A stretch of 38,027 nt of DNA from contig JAITKF010000076.1 of assembly GCA_031278545.1 (NCBI GenBank), forward strand, positions 1-38,027, in the 5' to 3' direction. The notes under the pieces are model-generated. The model searched no databases, had not been told where the DNA came from, and was given only the letters and a program-made list of their open reading frames with translations. The translations under genes and the position numbers were made by a program. Source of the DNA: Prevotellaceae bacterium. GTDB lineage: Bacteria; Bacteroidota; Bacteroidia; Bacteroidales; UBA932. Shown piece by piece: positions 30,697 to 38,027 of the stretch; position 1 is the first letter of the stretch; every line of letters starts with the position of its first letter.

Positions 30697-32424
30697 TTAT
30701 TTTATGTCCAGTTCCAAATTCTGACGCAGTTTTTCTACTGCCGGATAATGGGTATTGAGGTAATTCCACTGCTGCGAAGGGGAATAGAGGGGCGTTTCTT
30801 TTTCCGTGTCGTCCGGGGTCGCTATTGTAACGGCGAGCTCGAGCAGGTCGTTGTGCAGTTCTTTTCGCAGGAATGCGACGATTTCTGTCGTTGCTTCGTC
30901 CGCTATCCACTTTTGGCTTTCGTGCAGGGTAATATGTATCGTATGTTGCTCTGTTAGCGTTGGCGATACCTGCTCGACCGCCGCCATCAGGCGCGGTTTG
31001 TGGAGAATCGAGGTTACGAAATGCCGCCACGCCGTCTGCATCTGTTCCGGCGTAAAGGTCGTCTGTCGTGTTTCAGATTGTGCAGTATTGGGCGCTGTCC
31101 TTGCTTTAGCGTTCAATGTATCCTTTAAGGAGAAGGATGGCGGTACGGCTGTTTCCAAAGGTTTTGAAGGTTCTATGGTTTCTAATGTAGCTGAAGGTTC
31201 TATGGTCTTTAAGGGGTTTGCTGTTTCTACGGTAGTTGTCGGAGGATTTGGTGTTGCGCCACTGTCGCGGGGAGTTGTTCCTGCTGTTCCGGCAGCAGTC
31301 TCTGTTCCTAAAGCGATCATAGCGCCTTTTTCTACTCCTACGTAGGATAGTCTCATTAGCGCCAGCTCGACATGCAGTCGCGGATTGCCGCTGTTTTTGT
31401 AGTTCATTTCGCAGGTGTTGGTGATACCGAGTGCGGTGAATAAAAAGAGAGGCGTACATCGGGATGTCTGTTCGAGGTAGTCGTTTTTGAAGGCGTCGCC
31501 TGATTCAAACAGTTTAATGGTGGCCGCGTCTTTACATACCAGCAAATTTCGGAAGTGGTCGCTTAGTCCCGCGATGAAATGCAGCGCGTCGAACCCTTTG
31601 GCCAGCACTTCGTCGAACAGCAGCAGCGCCTCGGTGTATCGATGCGCCAGCAAATGGTCGGTCAGGGCGAAGTAGTATTTATAGTCGACTACATGGAGAT
31701 TCTTAATGATGGCGTCGTAGGTGATCGTATGTCCGCAGAAAACAACCGCCTGATCGAATATGGAGAGGGCGTCGCGCATGGCTCCGTCGGCTTTTTGGGC
31801 GATGATGTTGAGGGCTGTTTCCTCGACGGTTATTTGTTCTTTTTGCGCGATTGCTTTCAGGTAACGCACTATTCCGTCAATGCTGATGCGATTGAAGTCG
31901 TAGATTTGGCATCGCGAGAGTATCGTCGGGATAATTTTATGTTTTTCGGTCGTTGCGAGAATGAATATTGCGTGCGCCGGCGGTTCTTCCAGGGTTTTCA
32001 GGAAGGCGTTGAATGCCGCCGCGGACAGCATGTGCACTTCGTCGATGATGTAGACGCTGTATTTTCCTATTTGCGGTGGCACTCGCACTTGATCGGTCAG
32101 TCTGCGGATGTCGTCGACCGAGTTGTTCGACGCCGCGTCCAGTTCGTGGATGCTGTATGAACGACCTTCGTCAAAGGAGCGGCAGGATTCGCATTGGCCG
32201 CAGGCTTCGATCGAGTCGGTCGGGTGCAGGCAGTTGATGGTTTTGGAAAAGATGCGTGCGCAGGTGGTTTTGCCTACTCCGCGCGGCCCGCAGAAGAGGT
32301 AGGCGTGCGCCAGTTGCTTTCGCCGGATGGCGTTCTTCAATGTTGTCGAAATCGTATTCTGCCCCACGACCGACTCAAATGTTACAGGGCGGTACTTCCG
32401 CGCCGATACTATAAATTGTTCCAT
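30697..32424 (-). CDS. dnaX: DNA polymerase III subunit gamma/tau
   Basis: YRPVTFESVVGQNTISTTLKNAI, HAYLFCGPRGVGKTTCARIFSK, CGQCESC, IDEVHMLSAAAFNAFLKTLEEPP. Confidence 0.96.
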   Translation of the reverse strand: MEQFIVSARKYRPVTFESVVGQNTISTTLKNAIRRKQLAHAYLFCGPRGVGKTTCARIFSKTINCLHPTDSIEACGQCESCRSFDEGRSYSIHELDAASNNSVDDIRRLTDQVRVPPQIGKYSVYIIDEVHMLSAAAFNAFLKTLEEPPAHAIFILATTEKHKIIPTILSRCQIYDFNRISIDGIVRYLKAIAQKEQITVEETALNIIAQKADGAMRDALSIFDQAVVFCGHTITYDAIIKNLHVVDYKYYFALTDHLLAHRYTEALLLFDEVLAKGFDALHFIAGLSDHFRNLLVCKDAATIKLFESGDAFKNDYLEQTSRCTPLFLFTALGITNTCEMNYKNSGNPRLHVELALMRLSYVGVEKGAMIALGTETAAGTAGTTPRDSGATPNPPTTTVETANPLKTIEPSATLETIEPSKPLETAVPPSFSLKDTLNAKARTAPNTAQSETRQTTFTPEQMQTAWRHFVTSILHKPRLMAAVEQVSPTLTEQHTIHITLHESQKWIADEATTEIVAFLRKELHNDLLELAVTIATPDDTEKETPLYSPSQQWNYLNTHYPAVEKLRQNLELDIK

Positions 32425-32442
32425 ATTCTTTATTTTTAATTT

Positions 32443-32610
32443 CTATTGCTCATCAACAAGCGAATCTGTTACGACTATATCACTGTCGCCGCCCTTAGCC
32501 GCCTCGTTGCGGGCAGGCGATTCGACGATTCTACTGGAAATAGTTCCATATTCTTCGGCATGTTGCCTTTTGTAAGGTTTAATTTTTTCGATACGTTTGT
32601 GTGTAGACAT
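32443..32610 (-). CDS. Small ORF, 55 aa (MSTHKRIEKIKPYKRQHAEEYGTISSRIVESPARNEAAKGGDSDIVVTDSLVDEQ)
   Basis: Translated by hand from the minus strand; fills the gap between the DUF2851 gene and dnaX on the same strand; below the ORF-track length cutoff. Confidence 0.5.
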   Translation of the reverse strand: MSTHKRIEKIKPYKRQHAEEYGTISSRIVESPARNEAAKGGDSDIVVTDSLVDEQ

Positions 32611-32618
32611 TCGTTTTT

Positions 32619-33908
32619 TTACAAGGAGGCTTCAGGCTTCACCGTTGATAGTAGCAGGCTTGCGCCGATGCTGCATTTCAGGCATTGTTTGTTGTTGCAA
32701 TAATTTGTTTTCAGTTGGATGAGCGCCTGGGTATAGAATGCGCTGTCGGCGGCGACGCCGAGGCGTTCCCATCCGGCAGTAATCTGGTTTTTTTCCGGCG
32801 GCAATGTTTCTACTAAGGCGAGCGCTCTGTCGCATAGTGTTTCGTCGCCTTGCCGTCGTCCGTAGGTAAAGAGGAACGGCGTTACGAGGTTTATGAGAAT
32901 CCGTTCTATTGAGGCGCGTCCAAGCACTTTGGGGTATCGCTTTGCGGTCTTTCCAAACAGGTAATGTGTGTCCCAATATTCGGAGGCCCGTACATTGAAG
33001 AGGGTATATAGTTCGTTGACATTACGGAAGTAGAGGACTTTATCAATCAGATGGTGGGATTGCTGCAGGAGTTTTGCTAATTGAGCGATGCGTATGGTTG
33101 GGAAACTGAATGGGCGGAGGCGCAGGAATTTCCAGATGTGCTTTTCGAGTGGCGTCAACGAGAATTTGGTTTGTAAAAAGGCGTATTCCGTTTGCAGCGT
33201 CCGGTGATAGGCATCCGTTGCTTCGCCCTGCAATAATCCGGCTTGCCCGAATAGTAAGGCTTCTATCTGGGTCAATGAATGGCGGTGTTTTCCAATGGCC
33301 ACCAGAGACGTGGCTGTTGCCAGCATTTCAAAGGGGTCGGCATTGATGCTAAATCCGAAGGAGCGGAACAGCAGGCGGTAGAAAACTTCGCGCCAATCGT
33401 TCTGCGTCGCTTGCAGGACGTCGATTATTTGTTGTGATTTTCGTTCCATCCGTTCGACCAACAGCCGTCCCAAAAAATAGTTAATCCGAAATGGTTCGGT
33501 TTGTTTCAGGACATTCCTGCATGGCACCCATGCGGGCGATTGCAGCAAGTCGGTATAGCTTTGTTCCAGTTCCGGCGCATAACGTAAGACCAGTGTTGGC
33601 AGCCATTGTCCGTCGGGTCGCGCTACCGGACGGTCGTCTTCAAGGACGACGTGCAGGATGACGTTGTCGTAGCTTCTATCGTCGCTATGTACGTGCCGCG
33701 CCCAATCGGACGAGCGGCGGTGGATTTCCACATTGCCCGCCCACAGGGTATCGCCGATTCTGATTTTCGCGTTGAAAAAGTCGGGGCCGGCGTCCGTATT
33801 ATGTTGTCCGGGCGTTACGATTTCAAGCGGTTCGTCGCGCGTCGTACGCAAGTTCGACTTGTCGAATAGGGCATGTTCCCAAATAAAGTGTAAGAACTCT
33901 TCTTTCAT
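32619..33908 (-). CDS. DUF2851 family protein
   Basis: MKEEFLHFIWEHALFDKSNLRTTRDEPLEIVTPGQHNTDAGPDFFNAKIRIGDTLWAGNVEIHRRSSDWARHVH..YDNVILHVV. Confidence 0.9.
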   Translation of the reverse strand: MKEEFLHFIWEHALFDKSNLRTTRDEPLEIVTPGQHNTDAGPDFFNAKIRIGDTLWAGNVEIHRRSSDWARHVHSDDRSYDNVILHVVLEDDRPVARPDGQWLPTLVLRYAPELEQSYTDLLQSPAWVPCRNVLKQTEPFRINYFLGRLLVERMERKSQQIIDVLQATQNDWREVFYRLLFRSFGFSINADPFEMLATATSLVAIGKHRHSLTQIEALLFGQAGLLQGEATDAYHRTLQTEYAFLQTKFSLTPLEKHIWKFLRLRPFSFPTIRIAQLAKLLQQSHHLIDKVLYFRNVNELYTLFNVRASEYWDTHYLFGKTAKRYPKVLGRASIERILINLVTPFLFTYGRRQGDETLCDRALALVETLPPEKNQITAGWERLGVAADSAFYTQALIQLKTNYCNNKQCLKCSIGASLLLSTVKPEASL

Positions 33909-33919
33909 CGTCTTTATTT

Positions 33920-34528
33920 TTACATTGTAAACGGCTGCCTGTTCTTAATCGAGCGTCCCAGCGTCAGTTCATCGGTATATTCGAGTTCGTCGCCAAATCC
34001 GACGCCACGGGCAATGGTGGTTACAAGCAGGGGGAAATTGCGGAGTTTTTTATAGAGGTAGAAGCAGGTTGTTTCGCCTTCCATCGTGGTGCTCAGGGCT
34101 AATATCACTTCTTTAATGTCGCCTCCGGCTACGCGATCTACCAGCGTGTCGATAGACAGGTCGTGGGGCCCGACGCCGTCCATCGGGGAGATAATGCCGC
34201 CCAATACGTGGTACACGCCGCTGTATTGCCGTGTATTCTCGATACTTAATACATCGCGGATGGTTTCGACTACACAGACCGTCGTGTGGTCACGGCGCCG
34301 GTTGTCGCATATCGGGCAGCGATCGGTGTCCGATATGGTGTGGCAGACCGTGCAGTATTTTACATCGCTACGAAGTGAAATAAAAGCTTTGCCGAATCGC
34401 TCCACGTCTTCGCACGGTTGTTTCAGCAGGTGCAAAGCCAGTCGCAGGGCGGTCTTCCGACCGACCCCCGGTAATTTTGCAAATTCATCGACCGCAGCGT
34501 TTAATAATTTGGAAGGGAGTTCTTGCAT
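33920..34528 (-). CDS. recR: Recombination protein RecR
   Basis: [38 protein letters not shown] zinc finger, Toprim [36 protein letters not shown]. Confidence 0.96.
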   Translation of the reverse strand: MQELPSKLLNAAVDEFAKLPGVGRKTALRLALHLLKQPCEDVERFGKAFISLRSDVKYCTVCHTISDTDRCPICDNRRRDHTTVCVVETIRDVLSIENTRQYSGVYHVLGGIISPMDGVGPHDLSIDTLVDRVAGGDIKEVILALSTTMEGETTCFYLYKKLRNFPLLVTTIARGVGFGDELEYTDELTLGRSIKNRQPFTM

Positions 34529-34554
34529 TGACTATTGACTATTGACTATTGACT
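34527..34554. repeat. Heptamer tandem repeat ATTGACT x4 at the thioesterase/recR junction
   Basis: Four perfect 7-bp units; the last thioesterase codons and stop and the recR start codon edge lie in or against it. Confidence 0.92.
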
Positions 34555-34937
34555 TGCAACTTCCTGATGGCTTCCGGTGGGCGGCAGGGGCGGCGTGTGA
34601 GGGCATCGATGAACGCCAGTTCGGTTGCGCCGGTGCATACTTGCTCTCCGGCGGCATTGTAGATTTCGTATTCAAACCGGATACGCACGGTAATCGCTCC
34701 ACTGATTTTTGTGCGGACAGTCAACACCTCATCATAGCCGGCGGGGGTGAAGTAGCGGCATTCGGTCGTAATAATCGGCATCAGTATGCCGGCGGCCTCA
34801 ATGTCGGCATACGGGATACCTAACCCGCGTATGTATTCCGTCCTTGCCTGTTCAAAATAACGAATGTAGTTGGAATGGTGTACTACCCCCATCTTGTCGG
34901 TTTCATAATATTGTACGCGAATTGTTGTCTCGTGCAT
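34539..34937 (-). CDS. Acyl-CoA thioesterase (4-hydroxybenzoyl-CoA thioesterase / YbgC-like hotdog fold)
   Basis: RVQYYETDKMGVVHHSNYIRYFEQARTEYIRGLGIPYADIEAAGI. Confidence 0.92.
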   Translation of the reverse strand: MHETTIRVQYYETDKMGVVHHSNYIRYFEQARTEYIRGLGIPYADIEAAGILMPIITTECRYFTPAGYDEVLTVRTKISGAITVRIRFEYEIYNAAGEQVCTGATELAFIDALTRRPCRPPEAIRKLQVNSQ

Positions 34938-34950
34938 GTTGTTGATTTAT

Positions 34951-35049
34951 TTATTTGTTTTGGCGTAATGCGTTGCGGGTCTTACGCATTGTAATGGAGG
35001 CTTTACATCCTGCGCTACTACTTACGCCACTTCGAGGTTTGCGCTTCAT
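34951..35049 (-). CDS. Candidate small basic ORF, 32 aa (MKRKPRSGVSSSAGCKASITMRKTRNALRQNK)
   Basis: Translated by hand; its ATG overlaps the phosphohexomutase stop codon (ATGA) and it ends before the thioesterase start. Confidence 0.35.
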   Translation of the reverse strand: MKRKPRSGVSSSAGCKASITMRKTRNALRQNK

Positions 35050-36797
35050 GCTGTCACGCTTGTTGCAATTCCTAATTCTTTTGCTATTCGTTCAAATTTT
35101 GCATTCATTTCACCGGCGACTTTGAGGTAGTCGTCTTTTGTTTTCAGTTCGGCGGCGGCACCGAAGTAGAATTTGATTTTCGGTTCAGTGCCCGAAGGCC
35201 GCAAGGAGATAATGGTGTGGTCGTCCGTTTCGTATTGCAGGACGTTGGATGTTTCGCGCAGGTTTATCTTTGAACGGGCGCCACCGCCGGCAATGTCAAT
35301 GGTTTCAAGCGTCGAATAATCGTGAATCCGTACAACCATTGCCCCATCAATTGTTTTCAAAGGGACGCTGCGGAAACGTTTCATCATATCCTGAATCTGC
35401 GTCAGCCCGTCCTTGCCTTTCTTCGTAAGGGCAATCAACGTTTCCTTGAAGTAGCCGAACTCGACGTAAATACCGAGCAATATCTCGAACAGCGTTTTTC
35501 CCTGCTCGTTCGCCCAGGCCGCCATTTCAGCGATCGTACAGCAGGTTGTTACAGCATCTTTGTCGCGCACAAATTCGCCGACATTATAACCGAAACTTTC
35601 TTCACCGCCGGCGATGAAGGTTTTCGATCCCTCGTTGTCGCGGATTACTTCGGCGATATTTTTAAAACCGGTATATACATTATAGCATTCCACCCCGTAG
35701 TGTTCGGCAATGCGGCGCATCAGGTCAGTGGTTACGATTGTTTTGATGATATATTCCTTACCGGTCAACTTGCCCAATTCTTTCCAGCGGCGCAATATAT
35801 AATAGGTGAGCAGCGTGTTTGTCTGGTTGCCATTTAGCAGGACGAACTCGCCTTCGAGGTTGCGGATAGCCAGCCCTACGCGGTCGGCGTCGGGATCGGA
35901 GGCCATTACAATATCGGCGCCGGCTGTTGTCGCCTTGTCGATGGCCATTTTTAGCGCTGTCGGTTCTTCGGGGTTCGGCGATTGGACTGTCGGGAAATTG
36001 CCGTCGCTGACATCCTGCTCCGGCACGCGGATGATATTCGTAAATCCTTTCCGCCGCAAGGCTTCCGGTATCAATGTTACACCTGTACCGTGTAACGGCG
36101 TGTAGACAATCCGCAAGTTGCTACGTGCGTTGACAGCTTCGGGCGATAATTCCAGCGACAACACTTTTGTCAGGTACAGTTCGTCGATATCCTTTCCGAT
36201 ACGCTGAATATTGGCATCATTTCCTTCGAACAGCACTTGTTGCGGGTCGGTGATTTTTTCCACTTCGGCAATAATATTTTTGTCGTGCGGCGAGGTTACT
36301 TGTGCGCCGTCGTTCCAATAGGCTTTGTAGCCGTTATATTCCTTCGGATTATGCGAGGCAGTGATCACCACGCCGCCCTGACAACCCAGATGCCTCACCG
36401 TAAAACTCAATTCGGGCGTAGGTCGTAACGCCTCAAAAAGATATACTTTGATGCCGTTGGCAGCCAGCACATGCGCCGTGATCTGTGCAAAACAGGAACT
36501 ATTGTTCCGGCAGTCGTAAGCAATAGCCACTTTTATTTGAGGCAACTCCGGGAAACATCGTTTCAGGTAGTTTGCCAGTCCCTGCGTGGCCATTCCCACC
36601 GTATATTTATTCATACGGTTCGTACCGGCACCCATGATGCCGCGCAATCCGCCTGTGCCGAACTCCAAATTTTTATAGAAACTCTCGGTCAGTTCCGTCG
36701 GATTCGTTTCCATCAGGTCTTTTACCTCCGCTTTGGTTTTGGCATCGTAGCTCCCTGTGAGCCATGCCTGCACGCGTTGTTGTACGTGTTTGTCCAT
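35046..36797 (-). CDS. Phospho-sugar mutase (phosphoglucomutase/phosphomannomutase family)
   Basis: FGTGGLRGIMGAGTNRMNKYTVG, VVITASHNPKEYNGYKAYW, DPDADRVGLAIR, GGEESFGYNVGEFVRDKDAV, RPSGTEPKIKFY. Confidence 0.95.
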   Translation of the reverse strand: MDKHVQQRVQAWLTGSYDAKTKAEVKDLMETNPTELTESFYKNLEFGTGGLRGIMGAGTNRMNKYTVGMATQGLANYLKRCFPELPQIKVAIAYDCRNNSSCFAQITAHVLAANGIKVYLFEALRPTPELSFTVRHLGCQGGVVITASHNPKEYNGYKAYWNDGAQVTSPHDKNIIAEVEKITDPQQVLFEGNDANIQRIGKDIDELYLTKVLSLELSPEAVNARSNLRIVYTPLHGTGVTLIPEALRRKGFTNIIRVPEQDVSDGNFPTVQSPNPEEPTALKMAIDKATTAGADIVMASDPDADRVGLAIRNLEGEFVLLNGNQTNTLLTYYILRRWKELGKLTGKEYIIKTIVTTDLMRRIAEHYGVECYNVYTGFKNIAEVIRDNEGSKTFIAGGEESFGYNVGEFVRDKDAVTTCCTIAEMAAWANEQGKTLFEILLGIYVEFGYFKETLIALTKKGKDGLTQIQDMMKRFRSVPLKTIDGAMVVRIHDYSTLETIDIAGGGARSKINLRETSNVLQYETDDHTIISLRPSGTEPKIKFYFGAAAELKTKDDYLKVAGEMNAKFERIAKELGIATSVTA

Positions 36798-36829
36798 ACT
36801 GTTTTTACTTTAAGGTTATTTATTTTGAG

Positions 36830-37726
36830 TTAAAGATTTTCGTTCTTTCCAGCGTCCTGTTTTGCGATTATCGCTTTGAGGCAACGTTTCAGGGCGTCGT
36901 CCCATGCCGGTGCGACGACATCGTACACCCTCTGTATTTTACCGCATCCCAATACACTGTGCGCCGGACGGCGGGCTTTTGTCGGATAGTCTTCCGTCGT
37001 GCACGGTTCAACCCGACAGTCGCATTGCCCCCCGTGCATAATTTTTTCTGCAAATTCATACCACGAACAAGCGCCGGCATTAGTATAATGAAAAATACCG
37101 GCTTCAAAAAGGCCGGGTTGCACCGCCACTTTCGCCACTATTCGTAGTAACGCAGCCGCTAAGTCAGCCGCATACGTGGGCGAGCCTACCTGATCGTTGA
37201 CCACCCGCACGCTGTCGCGCTCACCGCCCAACCGTAACATAGTGCGTACAAAATTATTCCCTGTCGAGGAATACAGCCACGACGTCCGTACCACAATCCC
37301 CCGTTTGTACGACTGCACGGCGCGTTCGCCTTCTAATTTTGTCCTGCCGTACACCGACAATGGATTGACTGCATCGGTTTCCACGTAGGGTTCGGTTTTT
37401 TTCCCATCGAATACATAATCGGTCGAAACATGCAACAAATACGCATTCACCGAAAACGCCGCCTTCACCAAATGGCCGACAGCAAACGCATTGACCCGCT
37501 CGGCCGCCACCGGTTCGTCTTCAGCCCTATCTACTGCCGTATAAGCTGCTGTATTAATAATAAATTCAGGACGATGGAGGCTTACAAATTCCATAACCTC
37601 ATCGCCGTCAGTAATATCCAGTTCATCTATATCAACAAATACAAACCGTCCCTGTGGAAAGGACGCAGCAAATTGCTGCAATTCGTATCCTAATTGTCCT
37701 CTACTTCCTGTTACTAAAATTTTCAT
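36830..37726 (-). CDS. rfbD: dTDP-4-dehydrorhamnose reductase
   Basis: ILVTGSRGQLGYELQ, INTAAYTAVDRAEDEPVAAERVNA, HVSTDYVFDGKKTEPYVETDAVNPLSVYGRTKLEGE. Confidence 0.95.
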   Translation of the reverse strand: MKILVTGSRGQLGYELQQFAASFPQGRFVFVDIDELDITDGDEVMEFVSLHRPEFIINTAAYTAVDRAEDEPVAAERVNAFAVGHLVKAAFSVNAYLLHVSTDYVFDGKKTEPYVETDAVNPLSVYGRTKLEGERAVQSYKRGIVVRTSWLYSSTGNNFVRTMLRLGGERDSVRVVNDQVGSPTYAADLAAALLRIVAKVAVQPGLFEAGIFHYTNAGACSWYEFAEKIMHGGQCDCRVEPCTTEDYPTKARRPAHSVLGCGKIQRVYDVVAPAWDDALKRCLKAIIAKQDAGKNENL

Positions 37727-37752
37727 TCCTTGTTTCCGTTTTTAATGGATGG

Positions 37753-37760
37753 CAAAAGTA
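37753..37760 (-). promoter_or_regulatory. Bacteroidota -7 box TACTTTTG upstream of rfbD
   Basis: CAAAAGTA on + strand, 26 nt upstream of the rfbD start. Confidence 0.5.
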
Positions 37761-37844
37761 TGAAAAATTTTTGACTTGTGAAGCTGTTCGAATTCTTGCT
37801 GGATTGCTTTGTTGAAGGGCTGCGTTGTTTTTAGCAAATTTTTT

Positions 37845-37875
37845 TTTGCCAGTACAAGAAAAAATTTTACTTTTG
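37845..37875 (+). promoter_or_regulatory. Consensus Bacteroidota promoter TTTG-N19-TACTTTTG
   Basis: TTTG 37845-37848, exact 19-nt spacer, TACTTTTG 37868-37875. Confidence 0.75.
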
Positions 37876-37922
37876 TGGTATAATTTTTATCAATTAACAA
37901 ATTGATTTAAACCATAACCGCT

Positions 37923-38027
37923 ATGAAATGTTTAACCTTCCTATTGTGCTTATTGTTTGTCAGTATTTCCGCTATGGCAAACGGACAATCCCCACAACGG
38001 AAAGTTGTATTTGAATACGATGAAACG
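37923..38027 (+). CDS. Secreted protein, N-terminal fragment (truncated by window end)
   Basis: MKCLTFLLCLLFVSISAMANGQSPQRKVVFEYDET: signal peptide downstream of a consensus promoter; frame open to the window end. Confidence 0.65.
   Translation, partial: MKCLTFLLCLLFVSISAMANGQSPQRKVVFEYDET

Noticed and set aside
32446-32703. 85-aa + strand ORF near dnaX
   Set aside because: Antisense to the better-supported 55-aa minus-strand ORF and to the DUF2851 gene; no features.

Overview
This is a 38-kb chromosomal window from a Bacteroidota genome, probably Bacteroidales. The evidence is a T9SS type-B CTD protein next to PorP/SprF, a Bacteroides-type hexokinase, a serC-serA-DUF1015 operon and repeated TAnnTTTG -7 boxes. 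Gene content is mostly housekeeping: prs, nadE, GH3/beta-lactamase fusion, hexokinase, serC, serA, DUF1015, C1 peptidase, sufB, cupin, ABC ATPase, DagK-like kinase, kbl, rlmN, M28 peptidase, ligA, thiamine pyrophosphokinase, carA, TMTC-like TPR membrane protein, SulP transporter, a lipoprotein, pepE, dnaX, DUF2851, recR, thioesterase, phosphohexomutase, rfbD and one truncated secreted-protein ORF. I found no rRNA, tRNA, CRISPR array, phage or transposase, and no obvious new multi-gene system. The most unusual signals are in the spacers. Three same-strand gene junctions are built from 7-bp tandem repeats that touch the stop and start codons. One convergent spacer is almost entirely a 23-bp repeat array rich in CTAG palindromes, with one inverted unit. 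Two small ORFs missing from the ORF track lie in operon gaps, one within a potentially structured RNA. A lipoprotein gene runs antisense into the 3' end of sulP. sufB lacks its usual sufC/sufD neighbours. Base-composition polarity flips near 8.9 and 23.0 kb. All calls are from reading the sequence and translations only; no database search was run.
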